64,000 nt of DNA, taken from Paragordius varius. Lineage: Eukaryota > Nematomorpha. How positions within the stretch are numbered: the stretch's first letter is position 1; every line of letters starts with the position of its first letter. Shown in pieces: positions 15,201-28,125 of this stretch. The position numbers and the translations under genes are program-made. Location of the stretch: assembly GCA_964247055.1 (NCBI GenBank), contig OZ176052.1, positions 4,774,001 through 4,838,000 on the forward strand, written 5' to 3'. The notes below the pieces were generated by a model that was given only the letters and a program-made list of their open reading frames with translations, searched no databases and was not told the origin of the DNA.

Positions 15201-18200
15201 TTCTGGGTAGCTACTAAACTTAAATGATAATTCTTCTATAATTTATATAGAGATATTTTCAGTTACTGCAATTAAGCTATTAACTTTTATAGTGATTATT
15301 TCTATATAATGAATTTTTGTTTTTAATTTTAAATTTTAAGATCTTATAAATTTATTGTGACCTATATCATTATATCTTCTTGACTTATGTAGGTGAATAT
15401 CCAAATTATCGCCTCTTCCAACAATATTTTGTTAAAACGCTACCCCTGCTATGTAAAACCATCTATTTGGAAAGTAAATTATTTTTGAGAACTTAATATT
15501 CTTTATATCTAAATTAATTATAACTCAATTTTTGCAAACGTATAAAAGCAATTTATCCACTTTATTTATATAAATTAGATTTTCAATCCACCGACGTAAA
15601 ATTGAATCTTTATGGCTGTCTCCAATCCTATTTACAATTAGCAGCGAAACACAATGTTAAACCCATTTCTTTTCCTTCTTTGGATAATATAAAATATGGT
15701 ATGATAATATTATCACTATTTTTAATTAACATAACAACTCTTACTTTTAAACAAAAATATACACACGCAATACCTTTTCCTTATATTTTACTTATATTTT
15801 TTCTCTTTTTAGCGCGTTTTATTCCCAATCAGGGGTGTCCAACACAAATGGCTTTGCGGGCCGCATTTTTAGGTCAATAATTAAAACGGACCGCATTCGA
15901 AACATATATGGGCATATATAAACAATTTTTTAAAATTTCAAACATAAGACTTTCAAAAGATATAGTATGCAACAATTTTTCTCGTTCTTGCTATTTGGAT
16001 AGACTAATTTAAAACGAATTGTTTAAGGAATATCAATTTTGCCAAGATTTTGTGAACATGCTTTTGCAAATTATGGATAAAATTCTTTGCGGGTCGCATG
16101 CGCGCATGTTGCCCACCCTTGCTCTAATATACTTACTTATATGTGGAATAATTTTGATTACAAACAAAATAGTTAAACAATATTTATTAAATAAAATAAA
16201 TTGGCCCTATATGAGGGGAGTGCATTCTATAAATATACACACATATATGTATTTTTTATTAAAATAATATTTTAGAAAACAATGATTTGGAATGCATCGA
16301 TGCTTTTAATTCGCTACTTGAGGAAGTTAAAACTGATTTTTATGGGTTTACATCTACCCTGGCACTTTTGCTCAACAATGATTCTTTTTTTAATGTGATA
16401 GCGCGTGATACTTCAAAATCCTCATTTGGATCCGATTTAATACAGGTAAAAACTTATATTAACAATGATTTAAAACGTTAAAAATTTATCAATCACTCTA
16501 TTTATTTTAAAAAACATTAATTAACCCTATGATATGACTATACCTACGAAAACTAATTTTTATTGTTTTTGGTGTAAATATAACCACGAAATATCTAGTT
16601 TATGAATAGGTACAACCAATATATTGGTCTAAACTAAAAACAAAATATAAAAAAAACTAATAAGTATAATTAGGCTTATAGTTGATAGGCTCTTTTTACT
16701 TTTATATATTACGTTTTCAGATATCTGCAATGAATGTGTTGGCTCTCATCATGGAATTAGACCAATTTTCGCTTGTGTCCAATAATAATACGGATTTAAA
16801 TTCAACCATGAATTTAACATCAACACTACACGCTGTAATTTGCTATCAAGCTTGGTTTGAACGATTCCATCGCAACGGATACTTTAATATATTGTGTTCG
16901 CCAATTTTATTTTACGGTAACATACAAGAAATTTTTGTGAAACCTATTTATATAATTTCGTTTATATATATTATAATTAAAACAGATTTTGACCTAGGTA
17001 GATGCAAATACCATTTCTTTTTTTAATTCAAGTATTGAAGGTCCAATAATTTGGCCAATTTTCGCTAAAATAATTGTAGAATATAAATCATTTTCGACAC
17101 GTGAATAGTATAAAAAAATGGAAATTTATTTAAAACGTGTCATAGAATAAATATTGCGAACGGTTTCGGACACTTTAACGTATGTCCGTCCTCAGCGTTA
17201 AAAAAAATTATATAAATGAGTATGGATAAAATGGTTCTTTATATACAATTTTTTAAAAACGTTTATTGTTGTTTTTTTCTTAAAAAAATGATAAGTTAAA
17301 ACAATTTGTCATTGAGAGTGGTTTAAACCATGTCGAACAAACAATTTATTAAATTTACAACCATATACTAAAAAAAAGACACAAAAAATAAATAAGGGAC
17401 AACAACTTTGAGTGGAAAACAAAAGAGTCCATATGGGATCAATCATCAAGAATGACTTTCCATATATCATCACTCATCTTTTGTCCCTCCTCTCGGTTAA
17501 AGTTGTTTCCTTTGAGAATCTCTAATGATTCCCGTGTAAGCCTTTGATTATTATTGAAAATTGTAATGCAACTTACATTGTCAAAGGAAACTTTATGGTT
17601 TTTCTTCCAACAATGTTCCGCAATACAACTTTTAAAATCTCCATTCTTTATGTTATACTTGTGTTCATTCAGGCGTGTTTTAACTTTCCTTGCGGTTTGG
17701 CCGATGTATACCTTGCCACACTCCCATGGAACTTTATACACCCCTGGATAATTTAATTTGGATTTATCATTACTTGATAAAAAAGTTTTTAATTTTAGAC
17801 CTGGTTTAAATCCCACACCAATGTCAAATTGCTTTAAAGTGTGAGCTATGCGATCGGTGATGTTCTGTATATATGGTAATGAAATAAAAAACTTATAATT
17901 TTTGGTGTTTTCCTTGGTATTATTTAGTGATAAAATTGCTCGATGGATATCGTTTGCAGCATATCCATTTTTTATAAAGGTTTCCACAAAACGCTCTGTT
18001 ATAATATTCTTATTTGCATTATCTGTCAGTTTAAGCCGGCGAAAAATTGATTTTTCAAAACATTCTTTTTTTGTAACGAGTTGTGGTAAGAACTTTTATG
18101 TAAATAGGTATTGGAATGAGTGGGTTTTTGATAAAAACTGTATGACAATGTTGTGTCATTTCGAGTAATTAGAACATCTAAAAATGGTAGTGATCGGTTA

Positions 18201-21200
18201 GCCTCAAGTGCTTAATGACCATATGATCTCAATTTTAAATAAAGGCCTAAAATTTGCTATTTCTCCCTCAGTTGTGCCAGTAGAACAAATTATCTCAAAC
18301 GTTGAAGCAGGTCCCCTTCGTATAATCCAAAAATAGCTGACATCATTAGAATGCAAGTCGTATCTATCCTAAAGAACAACAAAGATGAAAGAAGGCGATC
18401 AAACATATCACGTGAAGAATATATAGCATTAAAAGAGTTGAAAATTAATAATCACATTTTTATTTCAAACTCTGACAAATGAAACCAAGTAGTTATAATG
18501 AACTTGTTAGACTATAATCAAAAAATGCAACATATTTTAGAAGATACATCCAAATATAAAAAGATCACACGATGCTCTTTTAACACATTCACATAAATGT
18601 TAACATCTCCCATTCCGTCACATTTACACAATTCGTTAATTCCTCAATGCCCTATTAATCCCAGTATGTATGGTGTCCCAAAGACGCATAAAACGGATGT
18701 TCCACTGCGTTCAATTGTTTCCACAAAAATTCGTCTCTATATGGTTTGGCACAACATTTATCCGAATATTTACAACCCTTCTTCAAAAAACAAATTAAAA
18801 AATTCGTTTGAATTTATTGATAAAATAAGGGATATACATGTAGCCGAAACCGATTTATTAATAAGTTTAGATGTGGAAAGCCTCTTTACCAGTGTACCAC
18901 TTAAAGAGTTAACCCATCTTCTTAAAGATTTAAAGGTGGATGCGAAATATATTTCCTTGATTGAATTTTGTATAAATAATAATTTTTTGAATTCAATGAT
19001 AATTTTTATTGGCAGAAGGACGGTTTACATGGGTTCCCCGATTTCCTCCATTCTAGCTGATCTTTTTATGGAAACATTTGAAAATCAATTTATACTAAAT
19101 TATTTTTTAAAACCAAAATTTTATACCCGGTATGTGGACGATATGTTTATCATTCCACATACAAGAATCTCTCCTTATTTTTAGATTATATAAATTCGAA
19201 TCCTTTTAACATACCGTTAACTGTCGAATTTGAGGCTAACCGATCACTACCATTTTTAGATGTTCTAATTACTCGAAATGACACAACATTGTCATACAGT
19301 TTTTATCAAACCACTCATTTCAATACATATTTACTTAAAAGTTCTTACCACAACTCGTTACAAAAAAAGAATGTTTTGAAAAATCAATTTTTCGCCGGTT
19401 TAAACTGACAGATAATGCAAATAAGAATATTATAACAGAGCGTTTTCTGGAAATTTTTTTAAAAAATGGATATGCTGCAAACGATATCCATCGAGCAATT
19501 TTATCACTAAATAATACCAAGGAAAACACCAAAAATTATAAATTTTTTATTTCATTACCATATATACAGAACATCACCGATCGCATAGCTCACACTTTAA
19601 AGCAATTTGACATTGGTGTGGGGTTTAAACCAGGTCTAAAATTAAAAACTTTTTATCAAATAATGATAAATCCAAATTAAATTATCCAGGGGTGTATAAA
19701 GTTCCATGGGAGTGTGGCAAGGTATACATCGGCCAAACCGCAAGGAAAGTTAAAACACGCCTGAATGAACACAAGTATAACATAAAGAATGGAGATTTTA
19801 AAAGTTGTATTGCGGAACATTGTTGGAAGGAAAACCATAAAGTTTCCTTTGACAATGTCAGTTGCATTACAATTTTCAATAATAATCAAAGGTTTACACG
19901 GGAATCATTAGAGATTCTCAAAGGAAACAACTTTAACCGAGAGGAGGGACAAAAAATGAGTGATATATGGAAAGTCATTCTTGATGATTGATCCCATATG
20001 GACTCTTTTGTTTTCCACTCAAAGTTGTTGTCCCTTATTTATTTTTTGTGTCTTTTTTTTAGTATATGGTTGTAAATTTAATGAATTGTTTGTTCGACAT
20101 GGTTTAAACCACTTTCAATGACAAATTGTTTTATCATTTTTTAAGAAAAAAACAACAATAAACGTTTTTAAAAAATTGTATATAAAGAACCATTTTATCC
20201 ATACTCATTTATATAATTTTTTTTAACGCTGAGGACGGACATACGTTAAATGTCCGAAACCGTTCGCAAATTTTATTTATTCTATGACACGTTTTAATAA
20301 ATTTCCATATTTTTTAAAATAATTGTAAATCTATTAAAAAAATTAAGTTTCAGCTTATAAACTTTCATTAATTTTTTCTTAATAATTGTTAACATTTAGT
20401 TGAATTAATTCTCATAGACGGTATATAATTTAGGAAATGGACCCATAAAAGACTCTAAAGATAAAACCGAAATTTCAACATACAATTTGGATGATGTTTT
20501 GATTCAGAGTGTTTGTGAGGCAGCATCGCACGAAGCTGGTAGCAATCTTAAGATACTTTACCTTTATCGTTCAATTATGGTATTACGGCATTTATATAAT
20601 ATATTTTAAATTAATTTATATTTGAAATGTTAATATTTCTGGTTTTTTTTGAAAGTATTATAAACCAAACATATATTTATATGATTGAAATGTCGAAAGC
20701 AATATAGTTCCAAAAAATTTGGGTGTTTTGGGATAGGAAAGATTAAATTAATTTTTCAGGTTAATAATTTATCGTAAAAAGTTTTTTCATAATAATATTT
20801 ATTCATAGAGAAATATGATATACAAGTTTTTTAAATACCCATGAATTTAAAATTTACCTACTTTTTTTTCTATATATTTAGATCTTTTTAACAAAAATTG
20901 CATCCACCAAAGATGGTGCACATGTCCTACTCGAAAATAATATCATATTAGCAATGCGCAATATGCAATGTTTTAGTGTTGGAACAGAATTAGAACTATT
21001 ATCAAAACAAAAGTATTTTTTTTTCATTTAAATTTTGTTTGGAATATCCAAAATTATATAAAAGGCAAAACATAAAACTAAAAGGCTAATTTTTTTAACA
21101 AGGCAATCTATGTTTGTAACCTTGATTTTTTGTCATACCCCTGTTAAGGGCTATAAAATTAAATATTTGGATTTCCGAACACTACAATTTTATATTTCAC

Positions 21201-24200
21201 AATTAATAATATATTTTTTACAATCAAGATCAAAAGTTTATTGATAACAAAAATATTATTTTTGCATTTTTTTTAGTTTTGTTATATCGTTAATTTTACT
21301 CTATTTAAATCAAATCGTATACCATTTACAATTCAAATTCGCACTTAAACATTTCAAATTCACCCTTGAACAATTCAAATTTATTCTGGAACAATTCAAA
21401 TTTACCCTCAATTTTATGATTTTCAAGATAAAAAATAACCTATATTTTTATATATTTTTTTAAAAAAAATTTGTGTTAAATTTTAAAATACTGAAAAAGT
21501 AATAAACTATGCCATAAAGATATATTTCATATTAATAATGAGTTATATTAGTTCGAAAACACATAATTTATTTTTAGGGTGAATTTGAATTGTTCCAGGG
21601 TGAATTCGAAATGTAAATGGTCTATCTTTATAATGGTATTTGTGTTTAAGAACCATTAAGGAAAATTACCCAAATAACGAAGAAAAATATAAAATGTACA
21701 TAACATTGCCGACAATCAAGTTTTTAGTGACGCTCCTTTCCTCTCATTATCATTATGGTTTGAGTTTCGTTCAAATGTCGCTACAGGTTATTTTTTAATT
21801 ATAAAATTATTCAGAACGATTTACATAAAATGTTAAATTTTTTTATTATAAGGAGTTTTGCTTTGAATCTCTAAATTTTTTTTAATAATGGGTTTTTTTA
21901 ATATTTCAATTTTTTGTCCTTAAAGGATAAAAAAATTAATATTTATTATTAAGAAAACCACATTTTTTATTACTGATTTTTTTATACAGCCTATAAAGAG
22001 TAATGTGTGATATAAGATGTGTTACAAACACGTTTATTCTATATTTTACAACCCACTCAAAAAATGTTATAACAGATTATAAAATTGAGTTTTTGTATTT
22101 TTTATGTTTCTTCATTTTTGACTAATTTAAATTTTTTTATTGCTAAAAATATTCATCCAGATATGCGATTTTTGGTTCACACATCATCGTTCATTATATA
22201 CCGCGGTGGAACATTTGAATGTCGAATTTTGTACGCACCTATTTAAAAGCAGCAATGATTCCACACTTGATGATGGTACATTCAATGTGTTGGAACATGT
22301 GGATGCTATTACCTCCCTTCTAACCTATTTATCAACTGCGTTATTGGGTTTGGTTTCTTTTCCCTTATAATTTATAATTCATTATGGAAACTCGCACCTT
22401 TTTTTATCCCCCTTAATGTGCTTTCTAAATTAAGCAGATTCCATTTATAGACTTGAGCTAAGTCTGATCCTTATGCACTTTTCCAATTAAATCATGTCAA
22501 ACTTTTTAAATTGTTTGTTAAAGTCAAGATCAAACTTACTTATTGCGTATTTAGCAAGCCAAAATAAAAATTTATACTTTTTATTTCTTTTTTATATCTC
22601 TAAATAATATTACATATTATATTGATTGAAAGTCGAATATAAAATATATAATTTTATATTTTGAAAAAGGGTCATTATCTGGATAAGCATGTATTGTTTT
22701 TCATAATCTAGTTATATGGGTTACTGTGTTATAAAACATAATACATTTTATAATTATTAATTTAACTCCCTTGATAATATGGCATACATAGCCTGTACCC
22801 CAGAAGAACTCAAAATGGCCTATCGTGCTCTTTCCAACATATCACCTTTGCAGCCTGTGGATACCATTTTATTTTTGAATCATGTTTACGATGTTATGCG
22901 TACTGTTTGTCTTAACCTTATTTTCCCATTGGTAAGTTATTAAAAACATTGAGAAATTTACATGATATAAAATTATTTATACTTTTGCTTACTAATAGTA
23001 TAATGCTAATTTAACACTTGATGGTCAAATCGTTATTTTTTCTATAAGTTTTAAACCAAAGGATTAGCATGTAGTATTTTATGTAATTTTGAATACACTA
23101 GCCACCACTTTAATGATGACCAATTCACATTATTGTTGACCGATGCAGTAGCGTATGATATAAAACAATTTTGTCCATAATTATATTTAATATGTTTAAT
23201 TTCACATATTTGTTGTCTTTTATCCATACGCTACTTTGTTGCTTGACCATAAATAAAGGAAGTGGCCTACAAAGTGGGTACTGTAATTTAGAAATGTTCA
23301 CCATGTGAAGATGTAATATATTTTTACCTATTTTGGTGTAATATAAATAAAAATTTGAATTGTTTTTTATATACATTTTTTCTATTGATTTGACATTGGA
23401 TTCTTGATTTTATGTGATTTTGGTTATAATAATTTGAAATTTAAATTATAAATATTTTGAGTAGCCAGTTAAGAATTATATTGGCAATAATATCGTTTTT
23501 TAAATAATAACGACGGTAAAAAACTATATATATATTTAAAAAAATATTATAAATGATTATTAATGCACAGGATACTTCAAAGATTACAAACCATTCAACG
23601 TTACTCCACTTACTGAAAATTCGATTCAATACTTTACTATTCTGTAATTATATAATTTTTTAGATCTAAAAAATTAATATACTGTTTAACTAATTTCACA
23701 ACATTTTATATCTTATATTACGACTTATTATGCGTTTTCTAACATTTTTCCTAGTTTCAAAATATGGTCAACATAATTCAATGCTAACAACGATTCAACC
23801 ACTTTTACTTCGTGGTATGTATTTTTTATGCCTTATTTCATGTTAAGGTTTCGATTTAAAATACTGATAATTTATATAAACTGTAGGGGCTAAATCATTT
23901 GATATCACGAATATGCTTGGGTTTTTGGAACAAACTTCTGATGAAATTTTACAGCTAATGAAATCTTTCAATACAATCACTGATTACATTTCTAATGAAG
24001 CAAAGAACGATATAATTTACGTATAATTTAACCATTTCTATACTTTATTAAAAAATTTTTTTTATTAATTTTTACATTTATATAATAGAAAGATACTGAG
24101 CCTTCACCTATGTCGTCTTATACCATCTCCTTTACTATGTATCAACATGTATTTAAATTACATAAAGGTTATATCTTTTTCTCCATTTTTTTATTGGGCA

Positions 24201-25396
24201 CCACATATTTTATCAAATATTTTTTTTAGAATGTATGGAATGCCTTATGTCGACAATAGTAAAAAGCTTAAATGAATTAATCAATGATACTGGAAATAAA
24301 GGTTGATTTCTTTTTAATTTAAACTGTAACGTAGTATTCTTTCATTGAAATTTACTAATTTGGTATATTTATCATAAAATTTTCACCACTTTTTTCAAGC
24401 AAGCTAAAATTATGTAAATGAGAAGTATTAATTTATAATTTTATGTTGTTAGATATTTTTCAAGTTGAAATATATATTATTAGTTCCAAATAATTTGGGG
24501 CGTCTAATTAGGGTTAAAATGAATGGAGTCATTACTAATTGGTTATACAATATTATAATAATGAAGAATTTGATTAAGATATTTAATATGAAAATAATGT
24601 TCACTAACAGATATTTCTTATTTATTTTTATAACGGTACTTCAATAACTCATACAAAAAAATATTTTATAAATTGAAATTATTTTTTTATTCTGGTTTTA
24701 CTTTTAAAGATAGCCTATTCTTGAAACATTTGGTTAAACGGACACTATTATAAAATCGATATTAATTTTTAAATTCTATTAACCATGATTCGAAGAATTT
24801 CAATGCGTTTTATGACATATTGCAATTCACTTAACAAAAAACAGCTAAAGAGCATATAATTTTAATCGAATTTAATAAATTAAACTTATTTTAATTCTTT
24901 CTTCCCTGTTTTAGTTTTAGAAAAATGCGAATATCTTTTGGTTGGAAACAAGAAAATTATTATTTTAAATATATAATTTTTTATATACTTTGAATAAATC
25001 TAAGTGAAATATACTCTTAATGACCCAAATATATCAATGATTTAATCTTATTATTTTTATTTATAGCCACCTCGCAGATACCGACAAATGGCGTTCGAAG
25101 ATTATTGCATAATAATTCCACAATAATCAAACTTAAGCGTATCCTAAAGGTACGTTTTATATATCAATCAACTTTTATCAATTTATTTTCTCTATCATAT
25201 TAATAAATGGAAACCATTTTGTAGTTTTCTATTATATTGATATAATTAATATTAGTTTTATCAAGACCCGCTTTCATTGCATCAGTCAAATACAACGAAT
25301 GATAAATCGGTTAATTATTTCAAAACCAAATACCTCTCAAACATCATTTTTAATTACGAAACTATTGTTTCACATATATTGAATGAAACTGATTAA
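206..25396 (+). CDS. NUP205: Nucleoporin NUP205 (5'-partial), 37 exons
   Basis: Large alpha-solenoid scaffold nucleoporin of the inner ring of the nuclear pore. Exons (GT-AG, phases agree throughout): 206-381, 1251-1367, 1675-1848, 2417-2552, 3185-3400, 4276-4415, 5313-5529, 5917-6011, 6084-6131, 6411-6794, 7346-7558, 7990-8231, 8522-8735, 10057-10225, 10528-10761, 10840-11190, 11710-11964, 12906-13052, 13147-13268, 13641-13928, 14909-15140, 15393-15473, 15579-15698, 16276-16445, 16721-16916, 20434-20579, 20882-21012, 21651-21786, 22161-22347, 22792-22931, 23571-23643, 23755-23814, 23887-24020, 24089-24167, 24230-24301, 25067-25149, 25256-25396 (TAA). That is about 2,040 residues. Family landmarks: ISWEHF (human PVSWEHF), EIYPLTLAFLRF (human EEYPLTRAF), NLYGCLQSYLQLA (human HLYGSLLYYLQIA), DYIVLRNVQTFI (human QYVVGRNKLLQ). 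By alignment from memory the first exon matches human residue ~340, so the N-terminal part lies upstream. Least certain are the first acceptor, exon 6 and the last two exons. Confidence 0.9.
1998..2290. mobile_element. Foldback MITE (family 1) in NUP205 intron 3
   Basis: The two halves are inverted copies. The left side carries AACAATTTAAATTCACCC and the right side GGGTGAATTCGAATTGTTC, then TGTAAATGGTATA at the end. It is roughly 290 bp and non-coding. Confidence 0.7.
2696..2929. mobile_element. hAT-type MITE in NUP205 intron 4
   Basis: The ends resemble CAGGGGTGTCC...GGACACCCCTG, with the subterminal GCTTCGCGGGCCGCA word shared by the other copies. It is flanked by an imperfect 8-bp duplication (gttataac / gtttaaac). 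There is no coding capacity. Confidence 0.7.
3884..4140. mobile_element. Foldback MITE (family 1) in NUP205 intron 5
   Basis: Same terminal and subterminal words (ACAATTCAAATTCACCC / GGGTGAATTTGAATTGTTC), ending AAATGGTATA. Confidence 0.75.
6967..7245. mobile_element. hAT-type MITE in NUP205 intron 10
   Basis: Left end GGGGGTGTCCAACACA followed by TGGCTTCGTGGGCCGCA. Near the right side, GTGGACCGCA and GGCCGCATGT form the inverted partner. The outermost right end is decayed. Confidence 0.65.
8808..9095. mobile_element. Foldback MITE (family 1) in NUP205 intron 13
   Basis: Starts GTACCATTTAC and ends GTAAATGGTATATACC, with the inverted CACCC / GGGTG subterminal repeats in triplicate. Confidence 0.75.
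14088..14384. mobile_element. hAT-type MITE in NUP205 intron 20
   Basis: Starts CAGGGGTGTTCAACAC and ends GGCACCCCCG, with GCGGGCCACGAAGCCA inside the right end. Same family as the copies at 2696, 6967, 15830 and 45330. Confidence 0.65.
14621..14782. mobile_element. Shortened foldback MITE (family 1) in NUP205 intron 20
   Basis: Contains TTTACCCTTGATTTCG and CAAATTTACCC on the left and TTCAAGGGTGAATTAG on the right. The centre is shorter than in the other copies. Confidence 0.55.
15830..16121. mobile_element. hAT-type MITE in NUP205 intron 23
   Basis: Starts CAGGGGTGTCCAACACA, with TGCGGGCCGCA. The right end is GTCGCATGCG...GCCCACCCTTG. Confidence 0.7.
17439..18208 (-). pseudogene. Inverted copy of the GIY-YIG endonuclease region
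   Basis: Minus-strand duplicate of 19230-19991. It has the same YKVPWECGKVYIGQ and FNREEGQKMSD words and only a few differences. Confidence 0.8.
18209..19184 (+). pseudogene. Penelope-type reverse transcriptase region
   Basis: Recognisable Penelope RT words include MYGVPKTHK, LDVESLFTSVP, MGSPISSILADLFME and RYVDDMF. An upstream piece (18209-18590) resembles the N-terminal part of these proteins. The region is only partly open, so it is treated as a non-functional relic. Confidence 0.8.
19230..19991 (+). pseudogene. GIY-YIG endonuclease region of the Penelope-like element
   Basis: Carries the Penelope variant of the GIY-YIG nuclease: GVYKVPWECGKVYIGQTAR, then KTRLNEHK and FKSCIAEHCW. It follows the RT core in the normal order. 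Confidence 0.8.
21318..21627. mobile_element. Foldback MITE (family 1) next to a NUP205 acceptor
   Basis: Starts TATACCATTTACAATTC and ends GTAAATGGTCTA. It ends only about 24 nt before the exon that begins at 21651, so it supplies sequence in or beside the branch-point region. Confidence 0.75.
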
Positions 25397-25423
25397 ACAT
25401 ATTATTTGTCATGCATGTATGTA

Positions 25424-25429
25424 AATAAA
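25424..25429 (+). promoter_or_regulatory. Polyadenylation signal AATAAA of NUP205
   Basis: Canonical hexamer 28 nt after the NUP205 stop, which supports the final exon. Confidence 0.55.
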
Positions 25430-25946
25430 TGAATTAGTTTTGTTATTAAACTTATTTTTTATATTACTATTAGAAACCGTTAAACATTTGTCTTTTAGTT
25501 AACTTTTGGGTGATCATTGAAGTGTTTTCTTTTATGTTATCTATTTCGTTAAGGGAAGGCTATAAAAGATAAATGATGACTATAATAAATTTGGAGTCTA
25601 ATCAAATATATCTTGGAAATTGTATAGATACCATTGGCTAACTCAATAAATAAATTAATATTAGTTAAATTTGATTTTAATCTACATAGTAACATATTTA
25701 TTTAAATATTATAGTAAAGGAGCTCATTTCGTATTTTATGGTTTTAAGCTTAGGTAAACGTTTTTATAACTTTATTCTAAAGATTAATACTGCTGAATTT
25801 TATTGACAAAGGTTTGTTTCACACTCAAATTTATTAAACATACAATTATTAACTTGCATCAAATGATAAATGAATTTATTAATAAATAATTTTGAGGTCT
25901 GGTATATCCTTAGAAACGAATTGTTATAAGTGTTTGTATTATATAC
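25430..25946. other. Intergenic, nothing recognised
   Basis: AT-rich sequence after the NUP205 poly(A) signal. No ORF, RNA or repeat end is seen. Confidence 0.4.
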
Positions 25947-27051
25947 TAACACTAGACAACAAATTTTAACTTTTTTTAACTGCCATTCTTGTAAATTTAA
26001 AATTTATTTCATTAAAGTACATAATTAGTATATCTGAAAAGAAAATTGGTTTAGCATGCAAGAATTTTTTTATATTAGAGTTTATCGATAATTTTTGGCC
26101 CCGACTCGAAATTTCGAAAATTTAAAGTTTTAGATATGAAGCCATATATTTTATATCATTCGAAAGAGCGCAAAAAACTGCATCTTTTAAAAGGTAGTAA
26201 ATCATTTAAATCAATCGGATGTAAAAGTTATTTGGATTTAAATGGTCGAAATTTTCAATCCTTAAATAAGTCAAGAATTTTCACAGACAAACTAATTTGA
26301 AAATCATATAAATTATTTTATTATAATTATTAGGGTTATATTAGTATTAATTTAAAAAAAAATGTTTGAAAAAGCTTTTGGTTTGTTTTTTTAATAAAAA
26401 ATATTATTATCATAAATATTTTACCTAATGGATACTAAAATGCATAGTTATAACTGTAAATTTATTACATAATGGCTATAAAAGATTAAACATACCTTAA
26501 ACTTTGTTTTTATCTTTAAAATTTCGAAATTATCAGCCTCGTAAAGAAGATAAATTATTGATGAGATGGTAATTTTAAAAAATCAAAAAAACTTAAAAAT
26601 GGCTGTTTTGAGTGACATAAAAGCAATAAAAAAATGTTTTAATCAAAAAACTTTCTTGTGTAATCTTTTTTGAACATTCATCACCATCTAAACAAAGGCT
26701 ATTTTCATCCATTAGTTCTAAAAATATAATAATTAAAAAAATTCTTTCGCTTCGCGCGTTTGTCGCTCTTTGTGTCCAATATTAACTGTCGATGTAATAC
26801 ATATTAGTATACATTTTATAGAGTTTTTTTACTCTTTCGAATTATATATTACAAATGGGCATTACTTGTATATTTTCAAAGAAAAACATTTTTTAGTAAA
26901 ATTTTGATAAAAAGGGCGCATAATCAAAAAAATCAAATTATACAAAATCCATCGAGTTATAATTTTTATTTCAGATTTACTGTTAAAATGATAGTAAATA
27001 TCAGAAAATGCAAAAAACTTGAGTGGCAGAAAAATTTGTTGTCCAGTGTAA
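25947..27051. mobile_element. Non-autonomous long-TIR element (ACAACAAATTT family)
   Basis: Left end TAACACTAGACAACAAATTT. The right end is the inverse of TTACACTGGACAACAAATTT. A TA on each side suggests a Tc1/mariner-type duplication. No transposase-like ORF is seen inside. Confidence 0.6.
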
Positions 27052-27367
27052 TGTTTACGCTTCAATAAATTTTGCCGAAAAAAGCAAAGTATGCGTATAA
27101 TAAATTTTATGTCATAACCTGGCATATAATTTTAAAGGCTCTTTTGGCGCTTCTTTAACGAAACTAAGCTTTTAGCTGGTCCAAAAATGTGAAACTTTCG
27201 AAGCCTTTATCTAAAAATATAAATCGGTTGTGTTTATTCTTATTTTTACATTACTTATATAAGGAATATTGTGATTTCCTATTTATTAATAAACCGAACA
27301 CATCTTTTAATTCTAAAGTGATAAAAATTTTGAGCATTATATATAGAAAAAGCGTTTTTATAATTTA

Positions 27368-27715
27368 GAGCTCTGATACTCAAATTACGGGTCACATGCG
27401 GCCCTAAAAGAGCTCTTTCAATCTGAATGAGTAAACTTATTATTTTGATTGCTTATAAAAATATTAATCCCAATTTATTTAATAATCGATAGTGATTTTA
27501 TGAAATTTTACAAAGAATTTCGGGCTTATTTTCTTTGAAACTTATATTTCTGATAAGATAATAGGCATCGTGTTAAATCAATCAATAATAATTTAGAGGA
27601 AATATTAGTATCGCAAAGGATAAGAATATATCAATTTTCGGCAAGATGTGCCTAACAAATATTAAAATATAAAATGTCTGAAAGTTGCTTATTGTTTTGT
27701 CTCAAATTAGAGCAA
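27368..27715. mobile_element. Decayed hAT fragment
   Basis: TGATACTCAAATTACGGG followed by GCGGCCC resembles the terminal sequence of the hAT at 34223. At 27636 the words coding for FxxDVP-NKY match the transposase C-terminal region of that element. Confidence 0.45.
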
Positions 27716-27784
27716 GACCCTATAATTTTTTAATAAAATATGTTAAAATACATTAGGTTATGACATTATCAACATATTATTATC

Positions 27785-28125
27785 ATATTACAAGTTTCTA
27801 ATCGTGAGAGCAGTCATATGTGACAACCTGTTTCGCCATAGAGCTCCATCTATAGCGTTTTCTGCTTTTGGCCCATATTCTCCTAGCTCTCTTTTTATTG
27901 TGTCCAATACATCTCGTTTTAGGCCACTCACGTCGTTTTCCCACAAATATATGACTCTCTATTGTTTTTGCAATATAAATGAGTATCTTTTATCAATGTG
28001 CCCACAACGTAGCCTATTTTTGTCATTCTTCCCGCTATTGGTTTAACATCCGTGCCCCCACGAATATATCTATTCTGAACTTTGTCCTTTCTTGTTAGCC
28101 ACACATCATTCTAGGCAAATTATTG
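27785..28125 (-). pseudogene. C-terminal relic of a LINE ORF
   Basis: On the minus strand, pieces read TRKDKVQNRYIRGG and PIAGRMTKIGY, then WRSSMAKQVV-like text, as in the tail of RTE/Jockey-like ORFs (RKDKVRN..IRG..GHV). Several frame changes are present, and there is no RT core nearby. Confidence 0.5.

Larger units (their letters stand above)
17112..20320. mobile_element. Penelope-like element forming a large palindrome
   Basis: Lies in NUP205 intron 25. The core 18209-19229 reads on the plus strand and carries Penelope-type reverse transcriptase. The 3' part (endonuclease plus 3' UTR) is at 19230-20320, and a second copy of the same part lies inverted at 17112-18208. Core and arms together resemble the inverted-copy organisation known for Penelope elements. 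The arms are nearly identical by eye, so the insertion or rearrangement looks young. The element is broken. No capsid- or envelope-type gene is present. Confidence 0.88.

Noticed and set aside
26862-27125. 87-codon minus-strand frame within the long-TIR element
   Set aside because: No transposase motifs. It overlaps the right inverted repeat.
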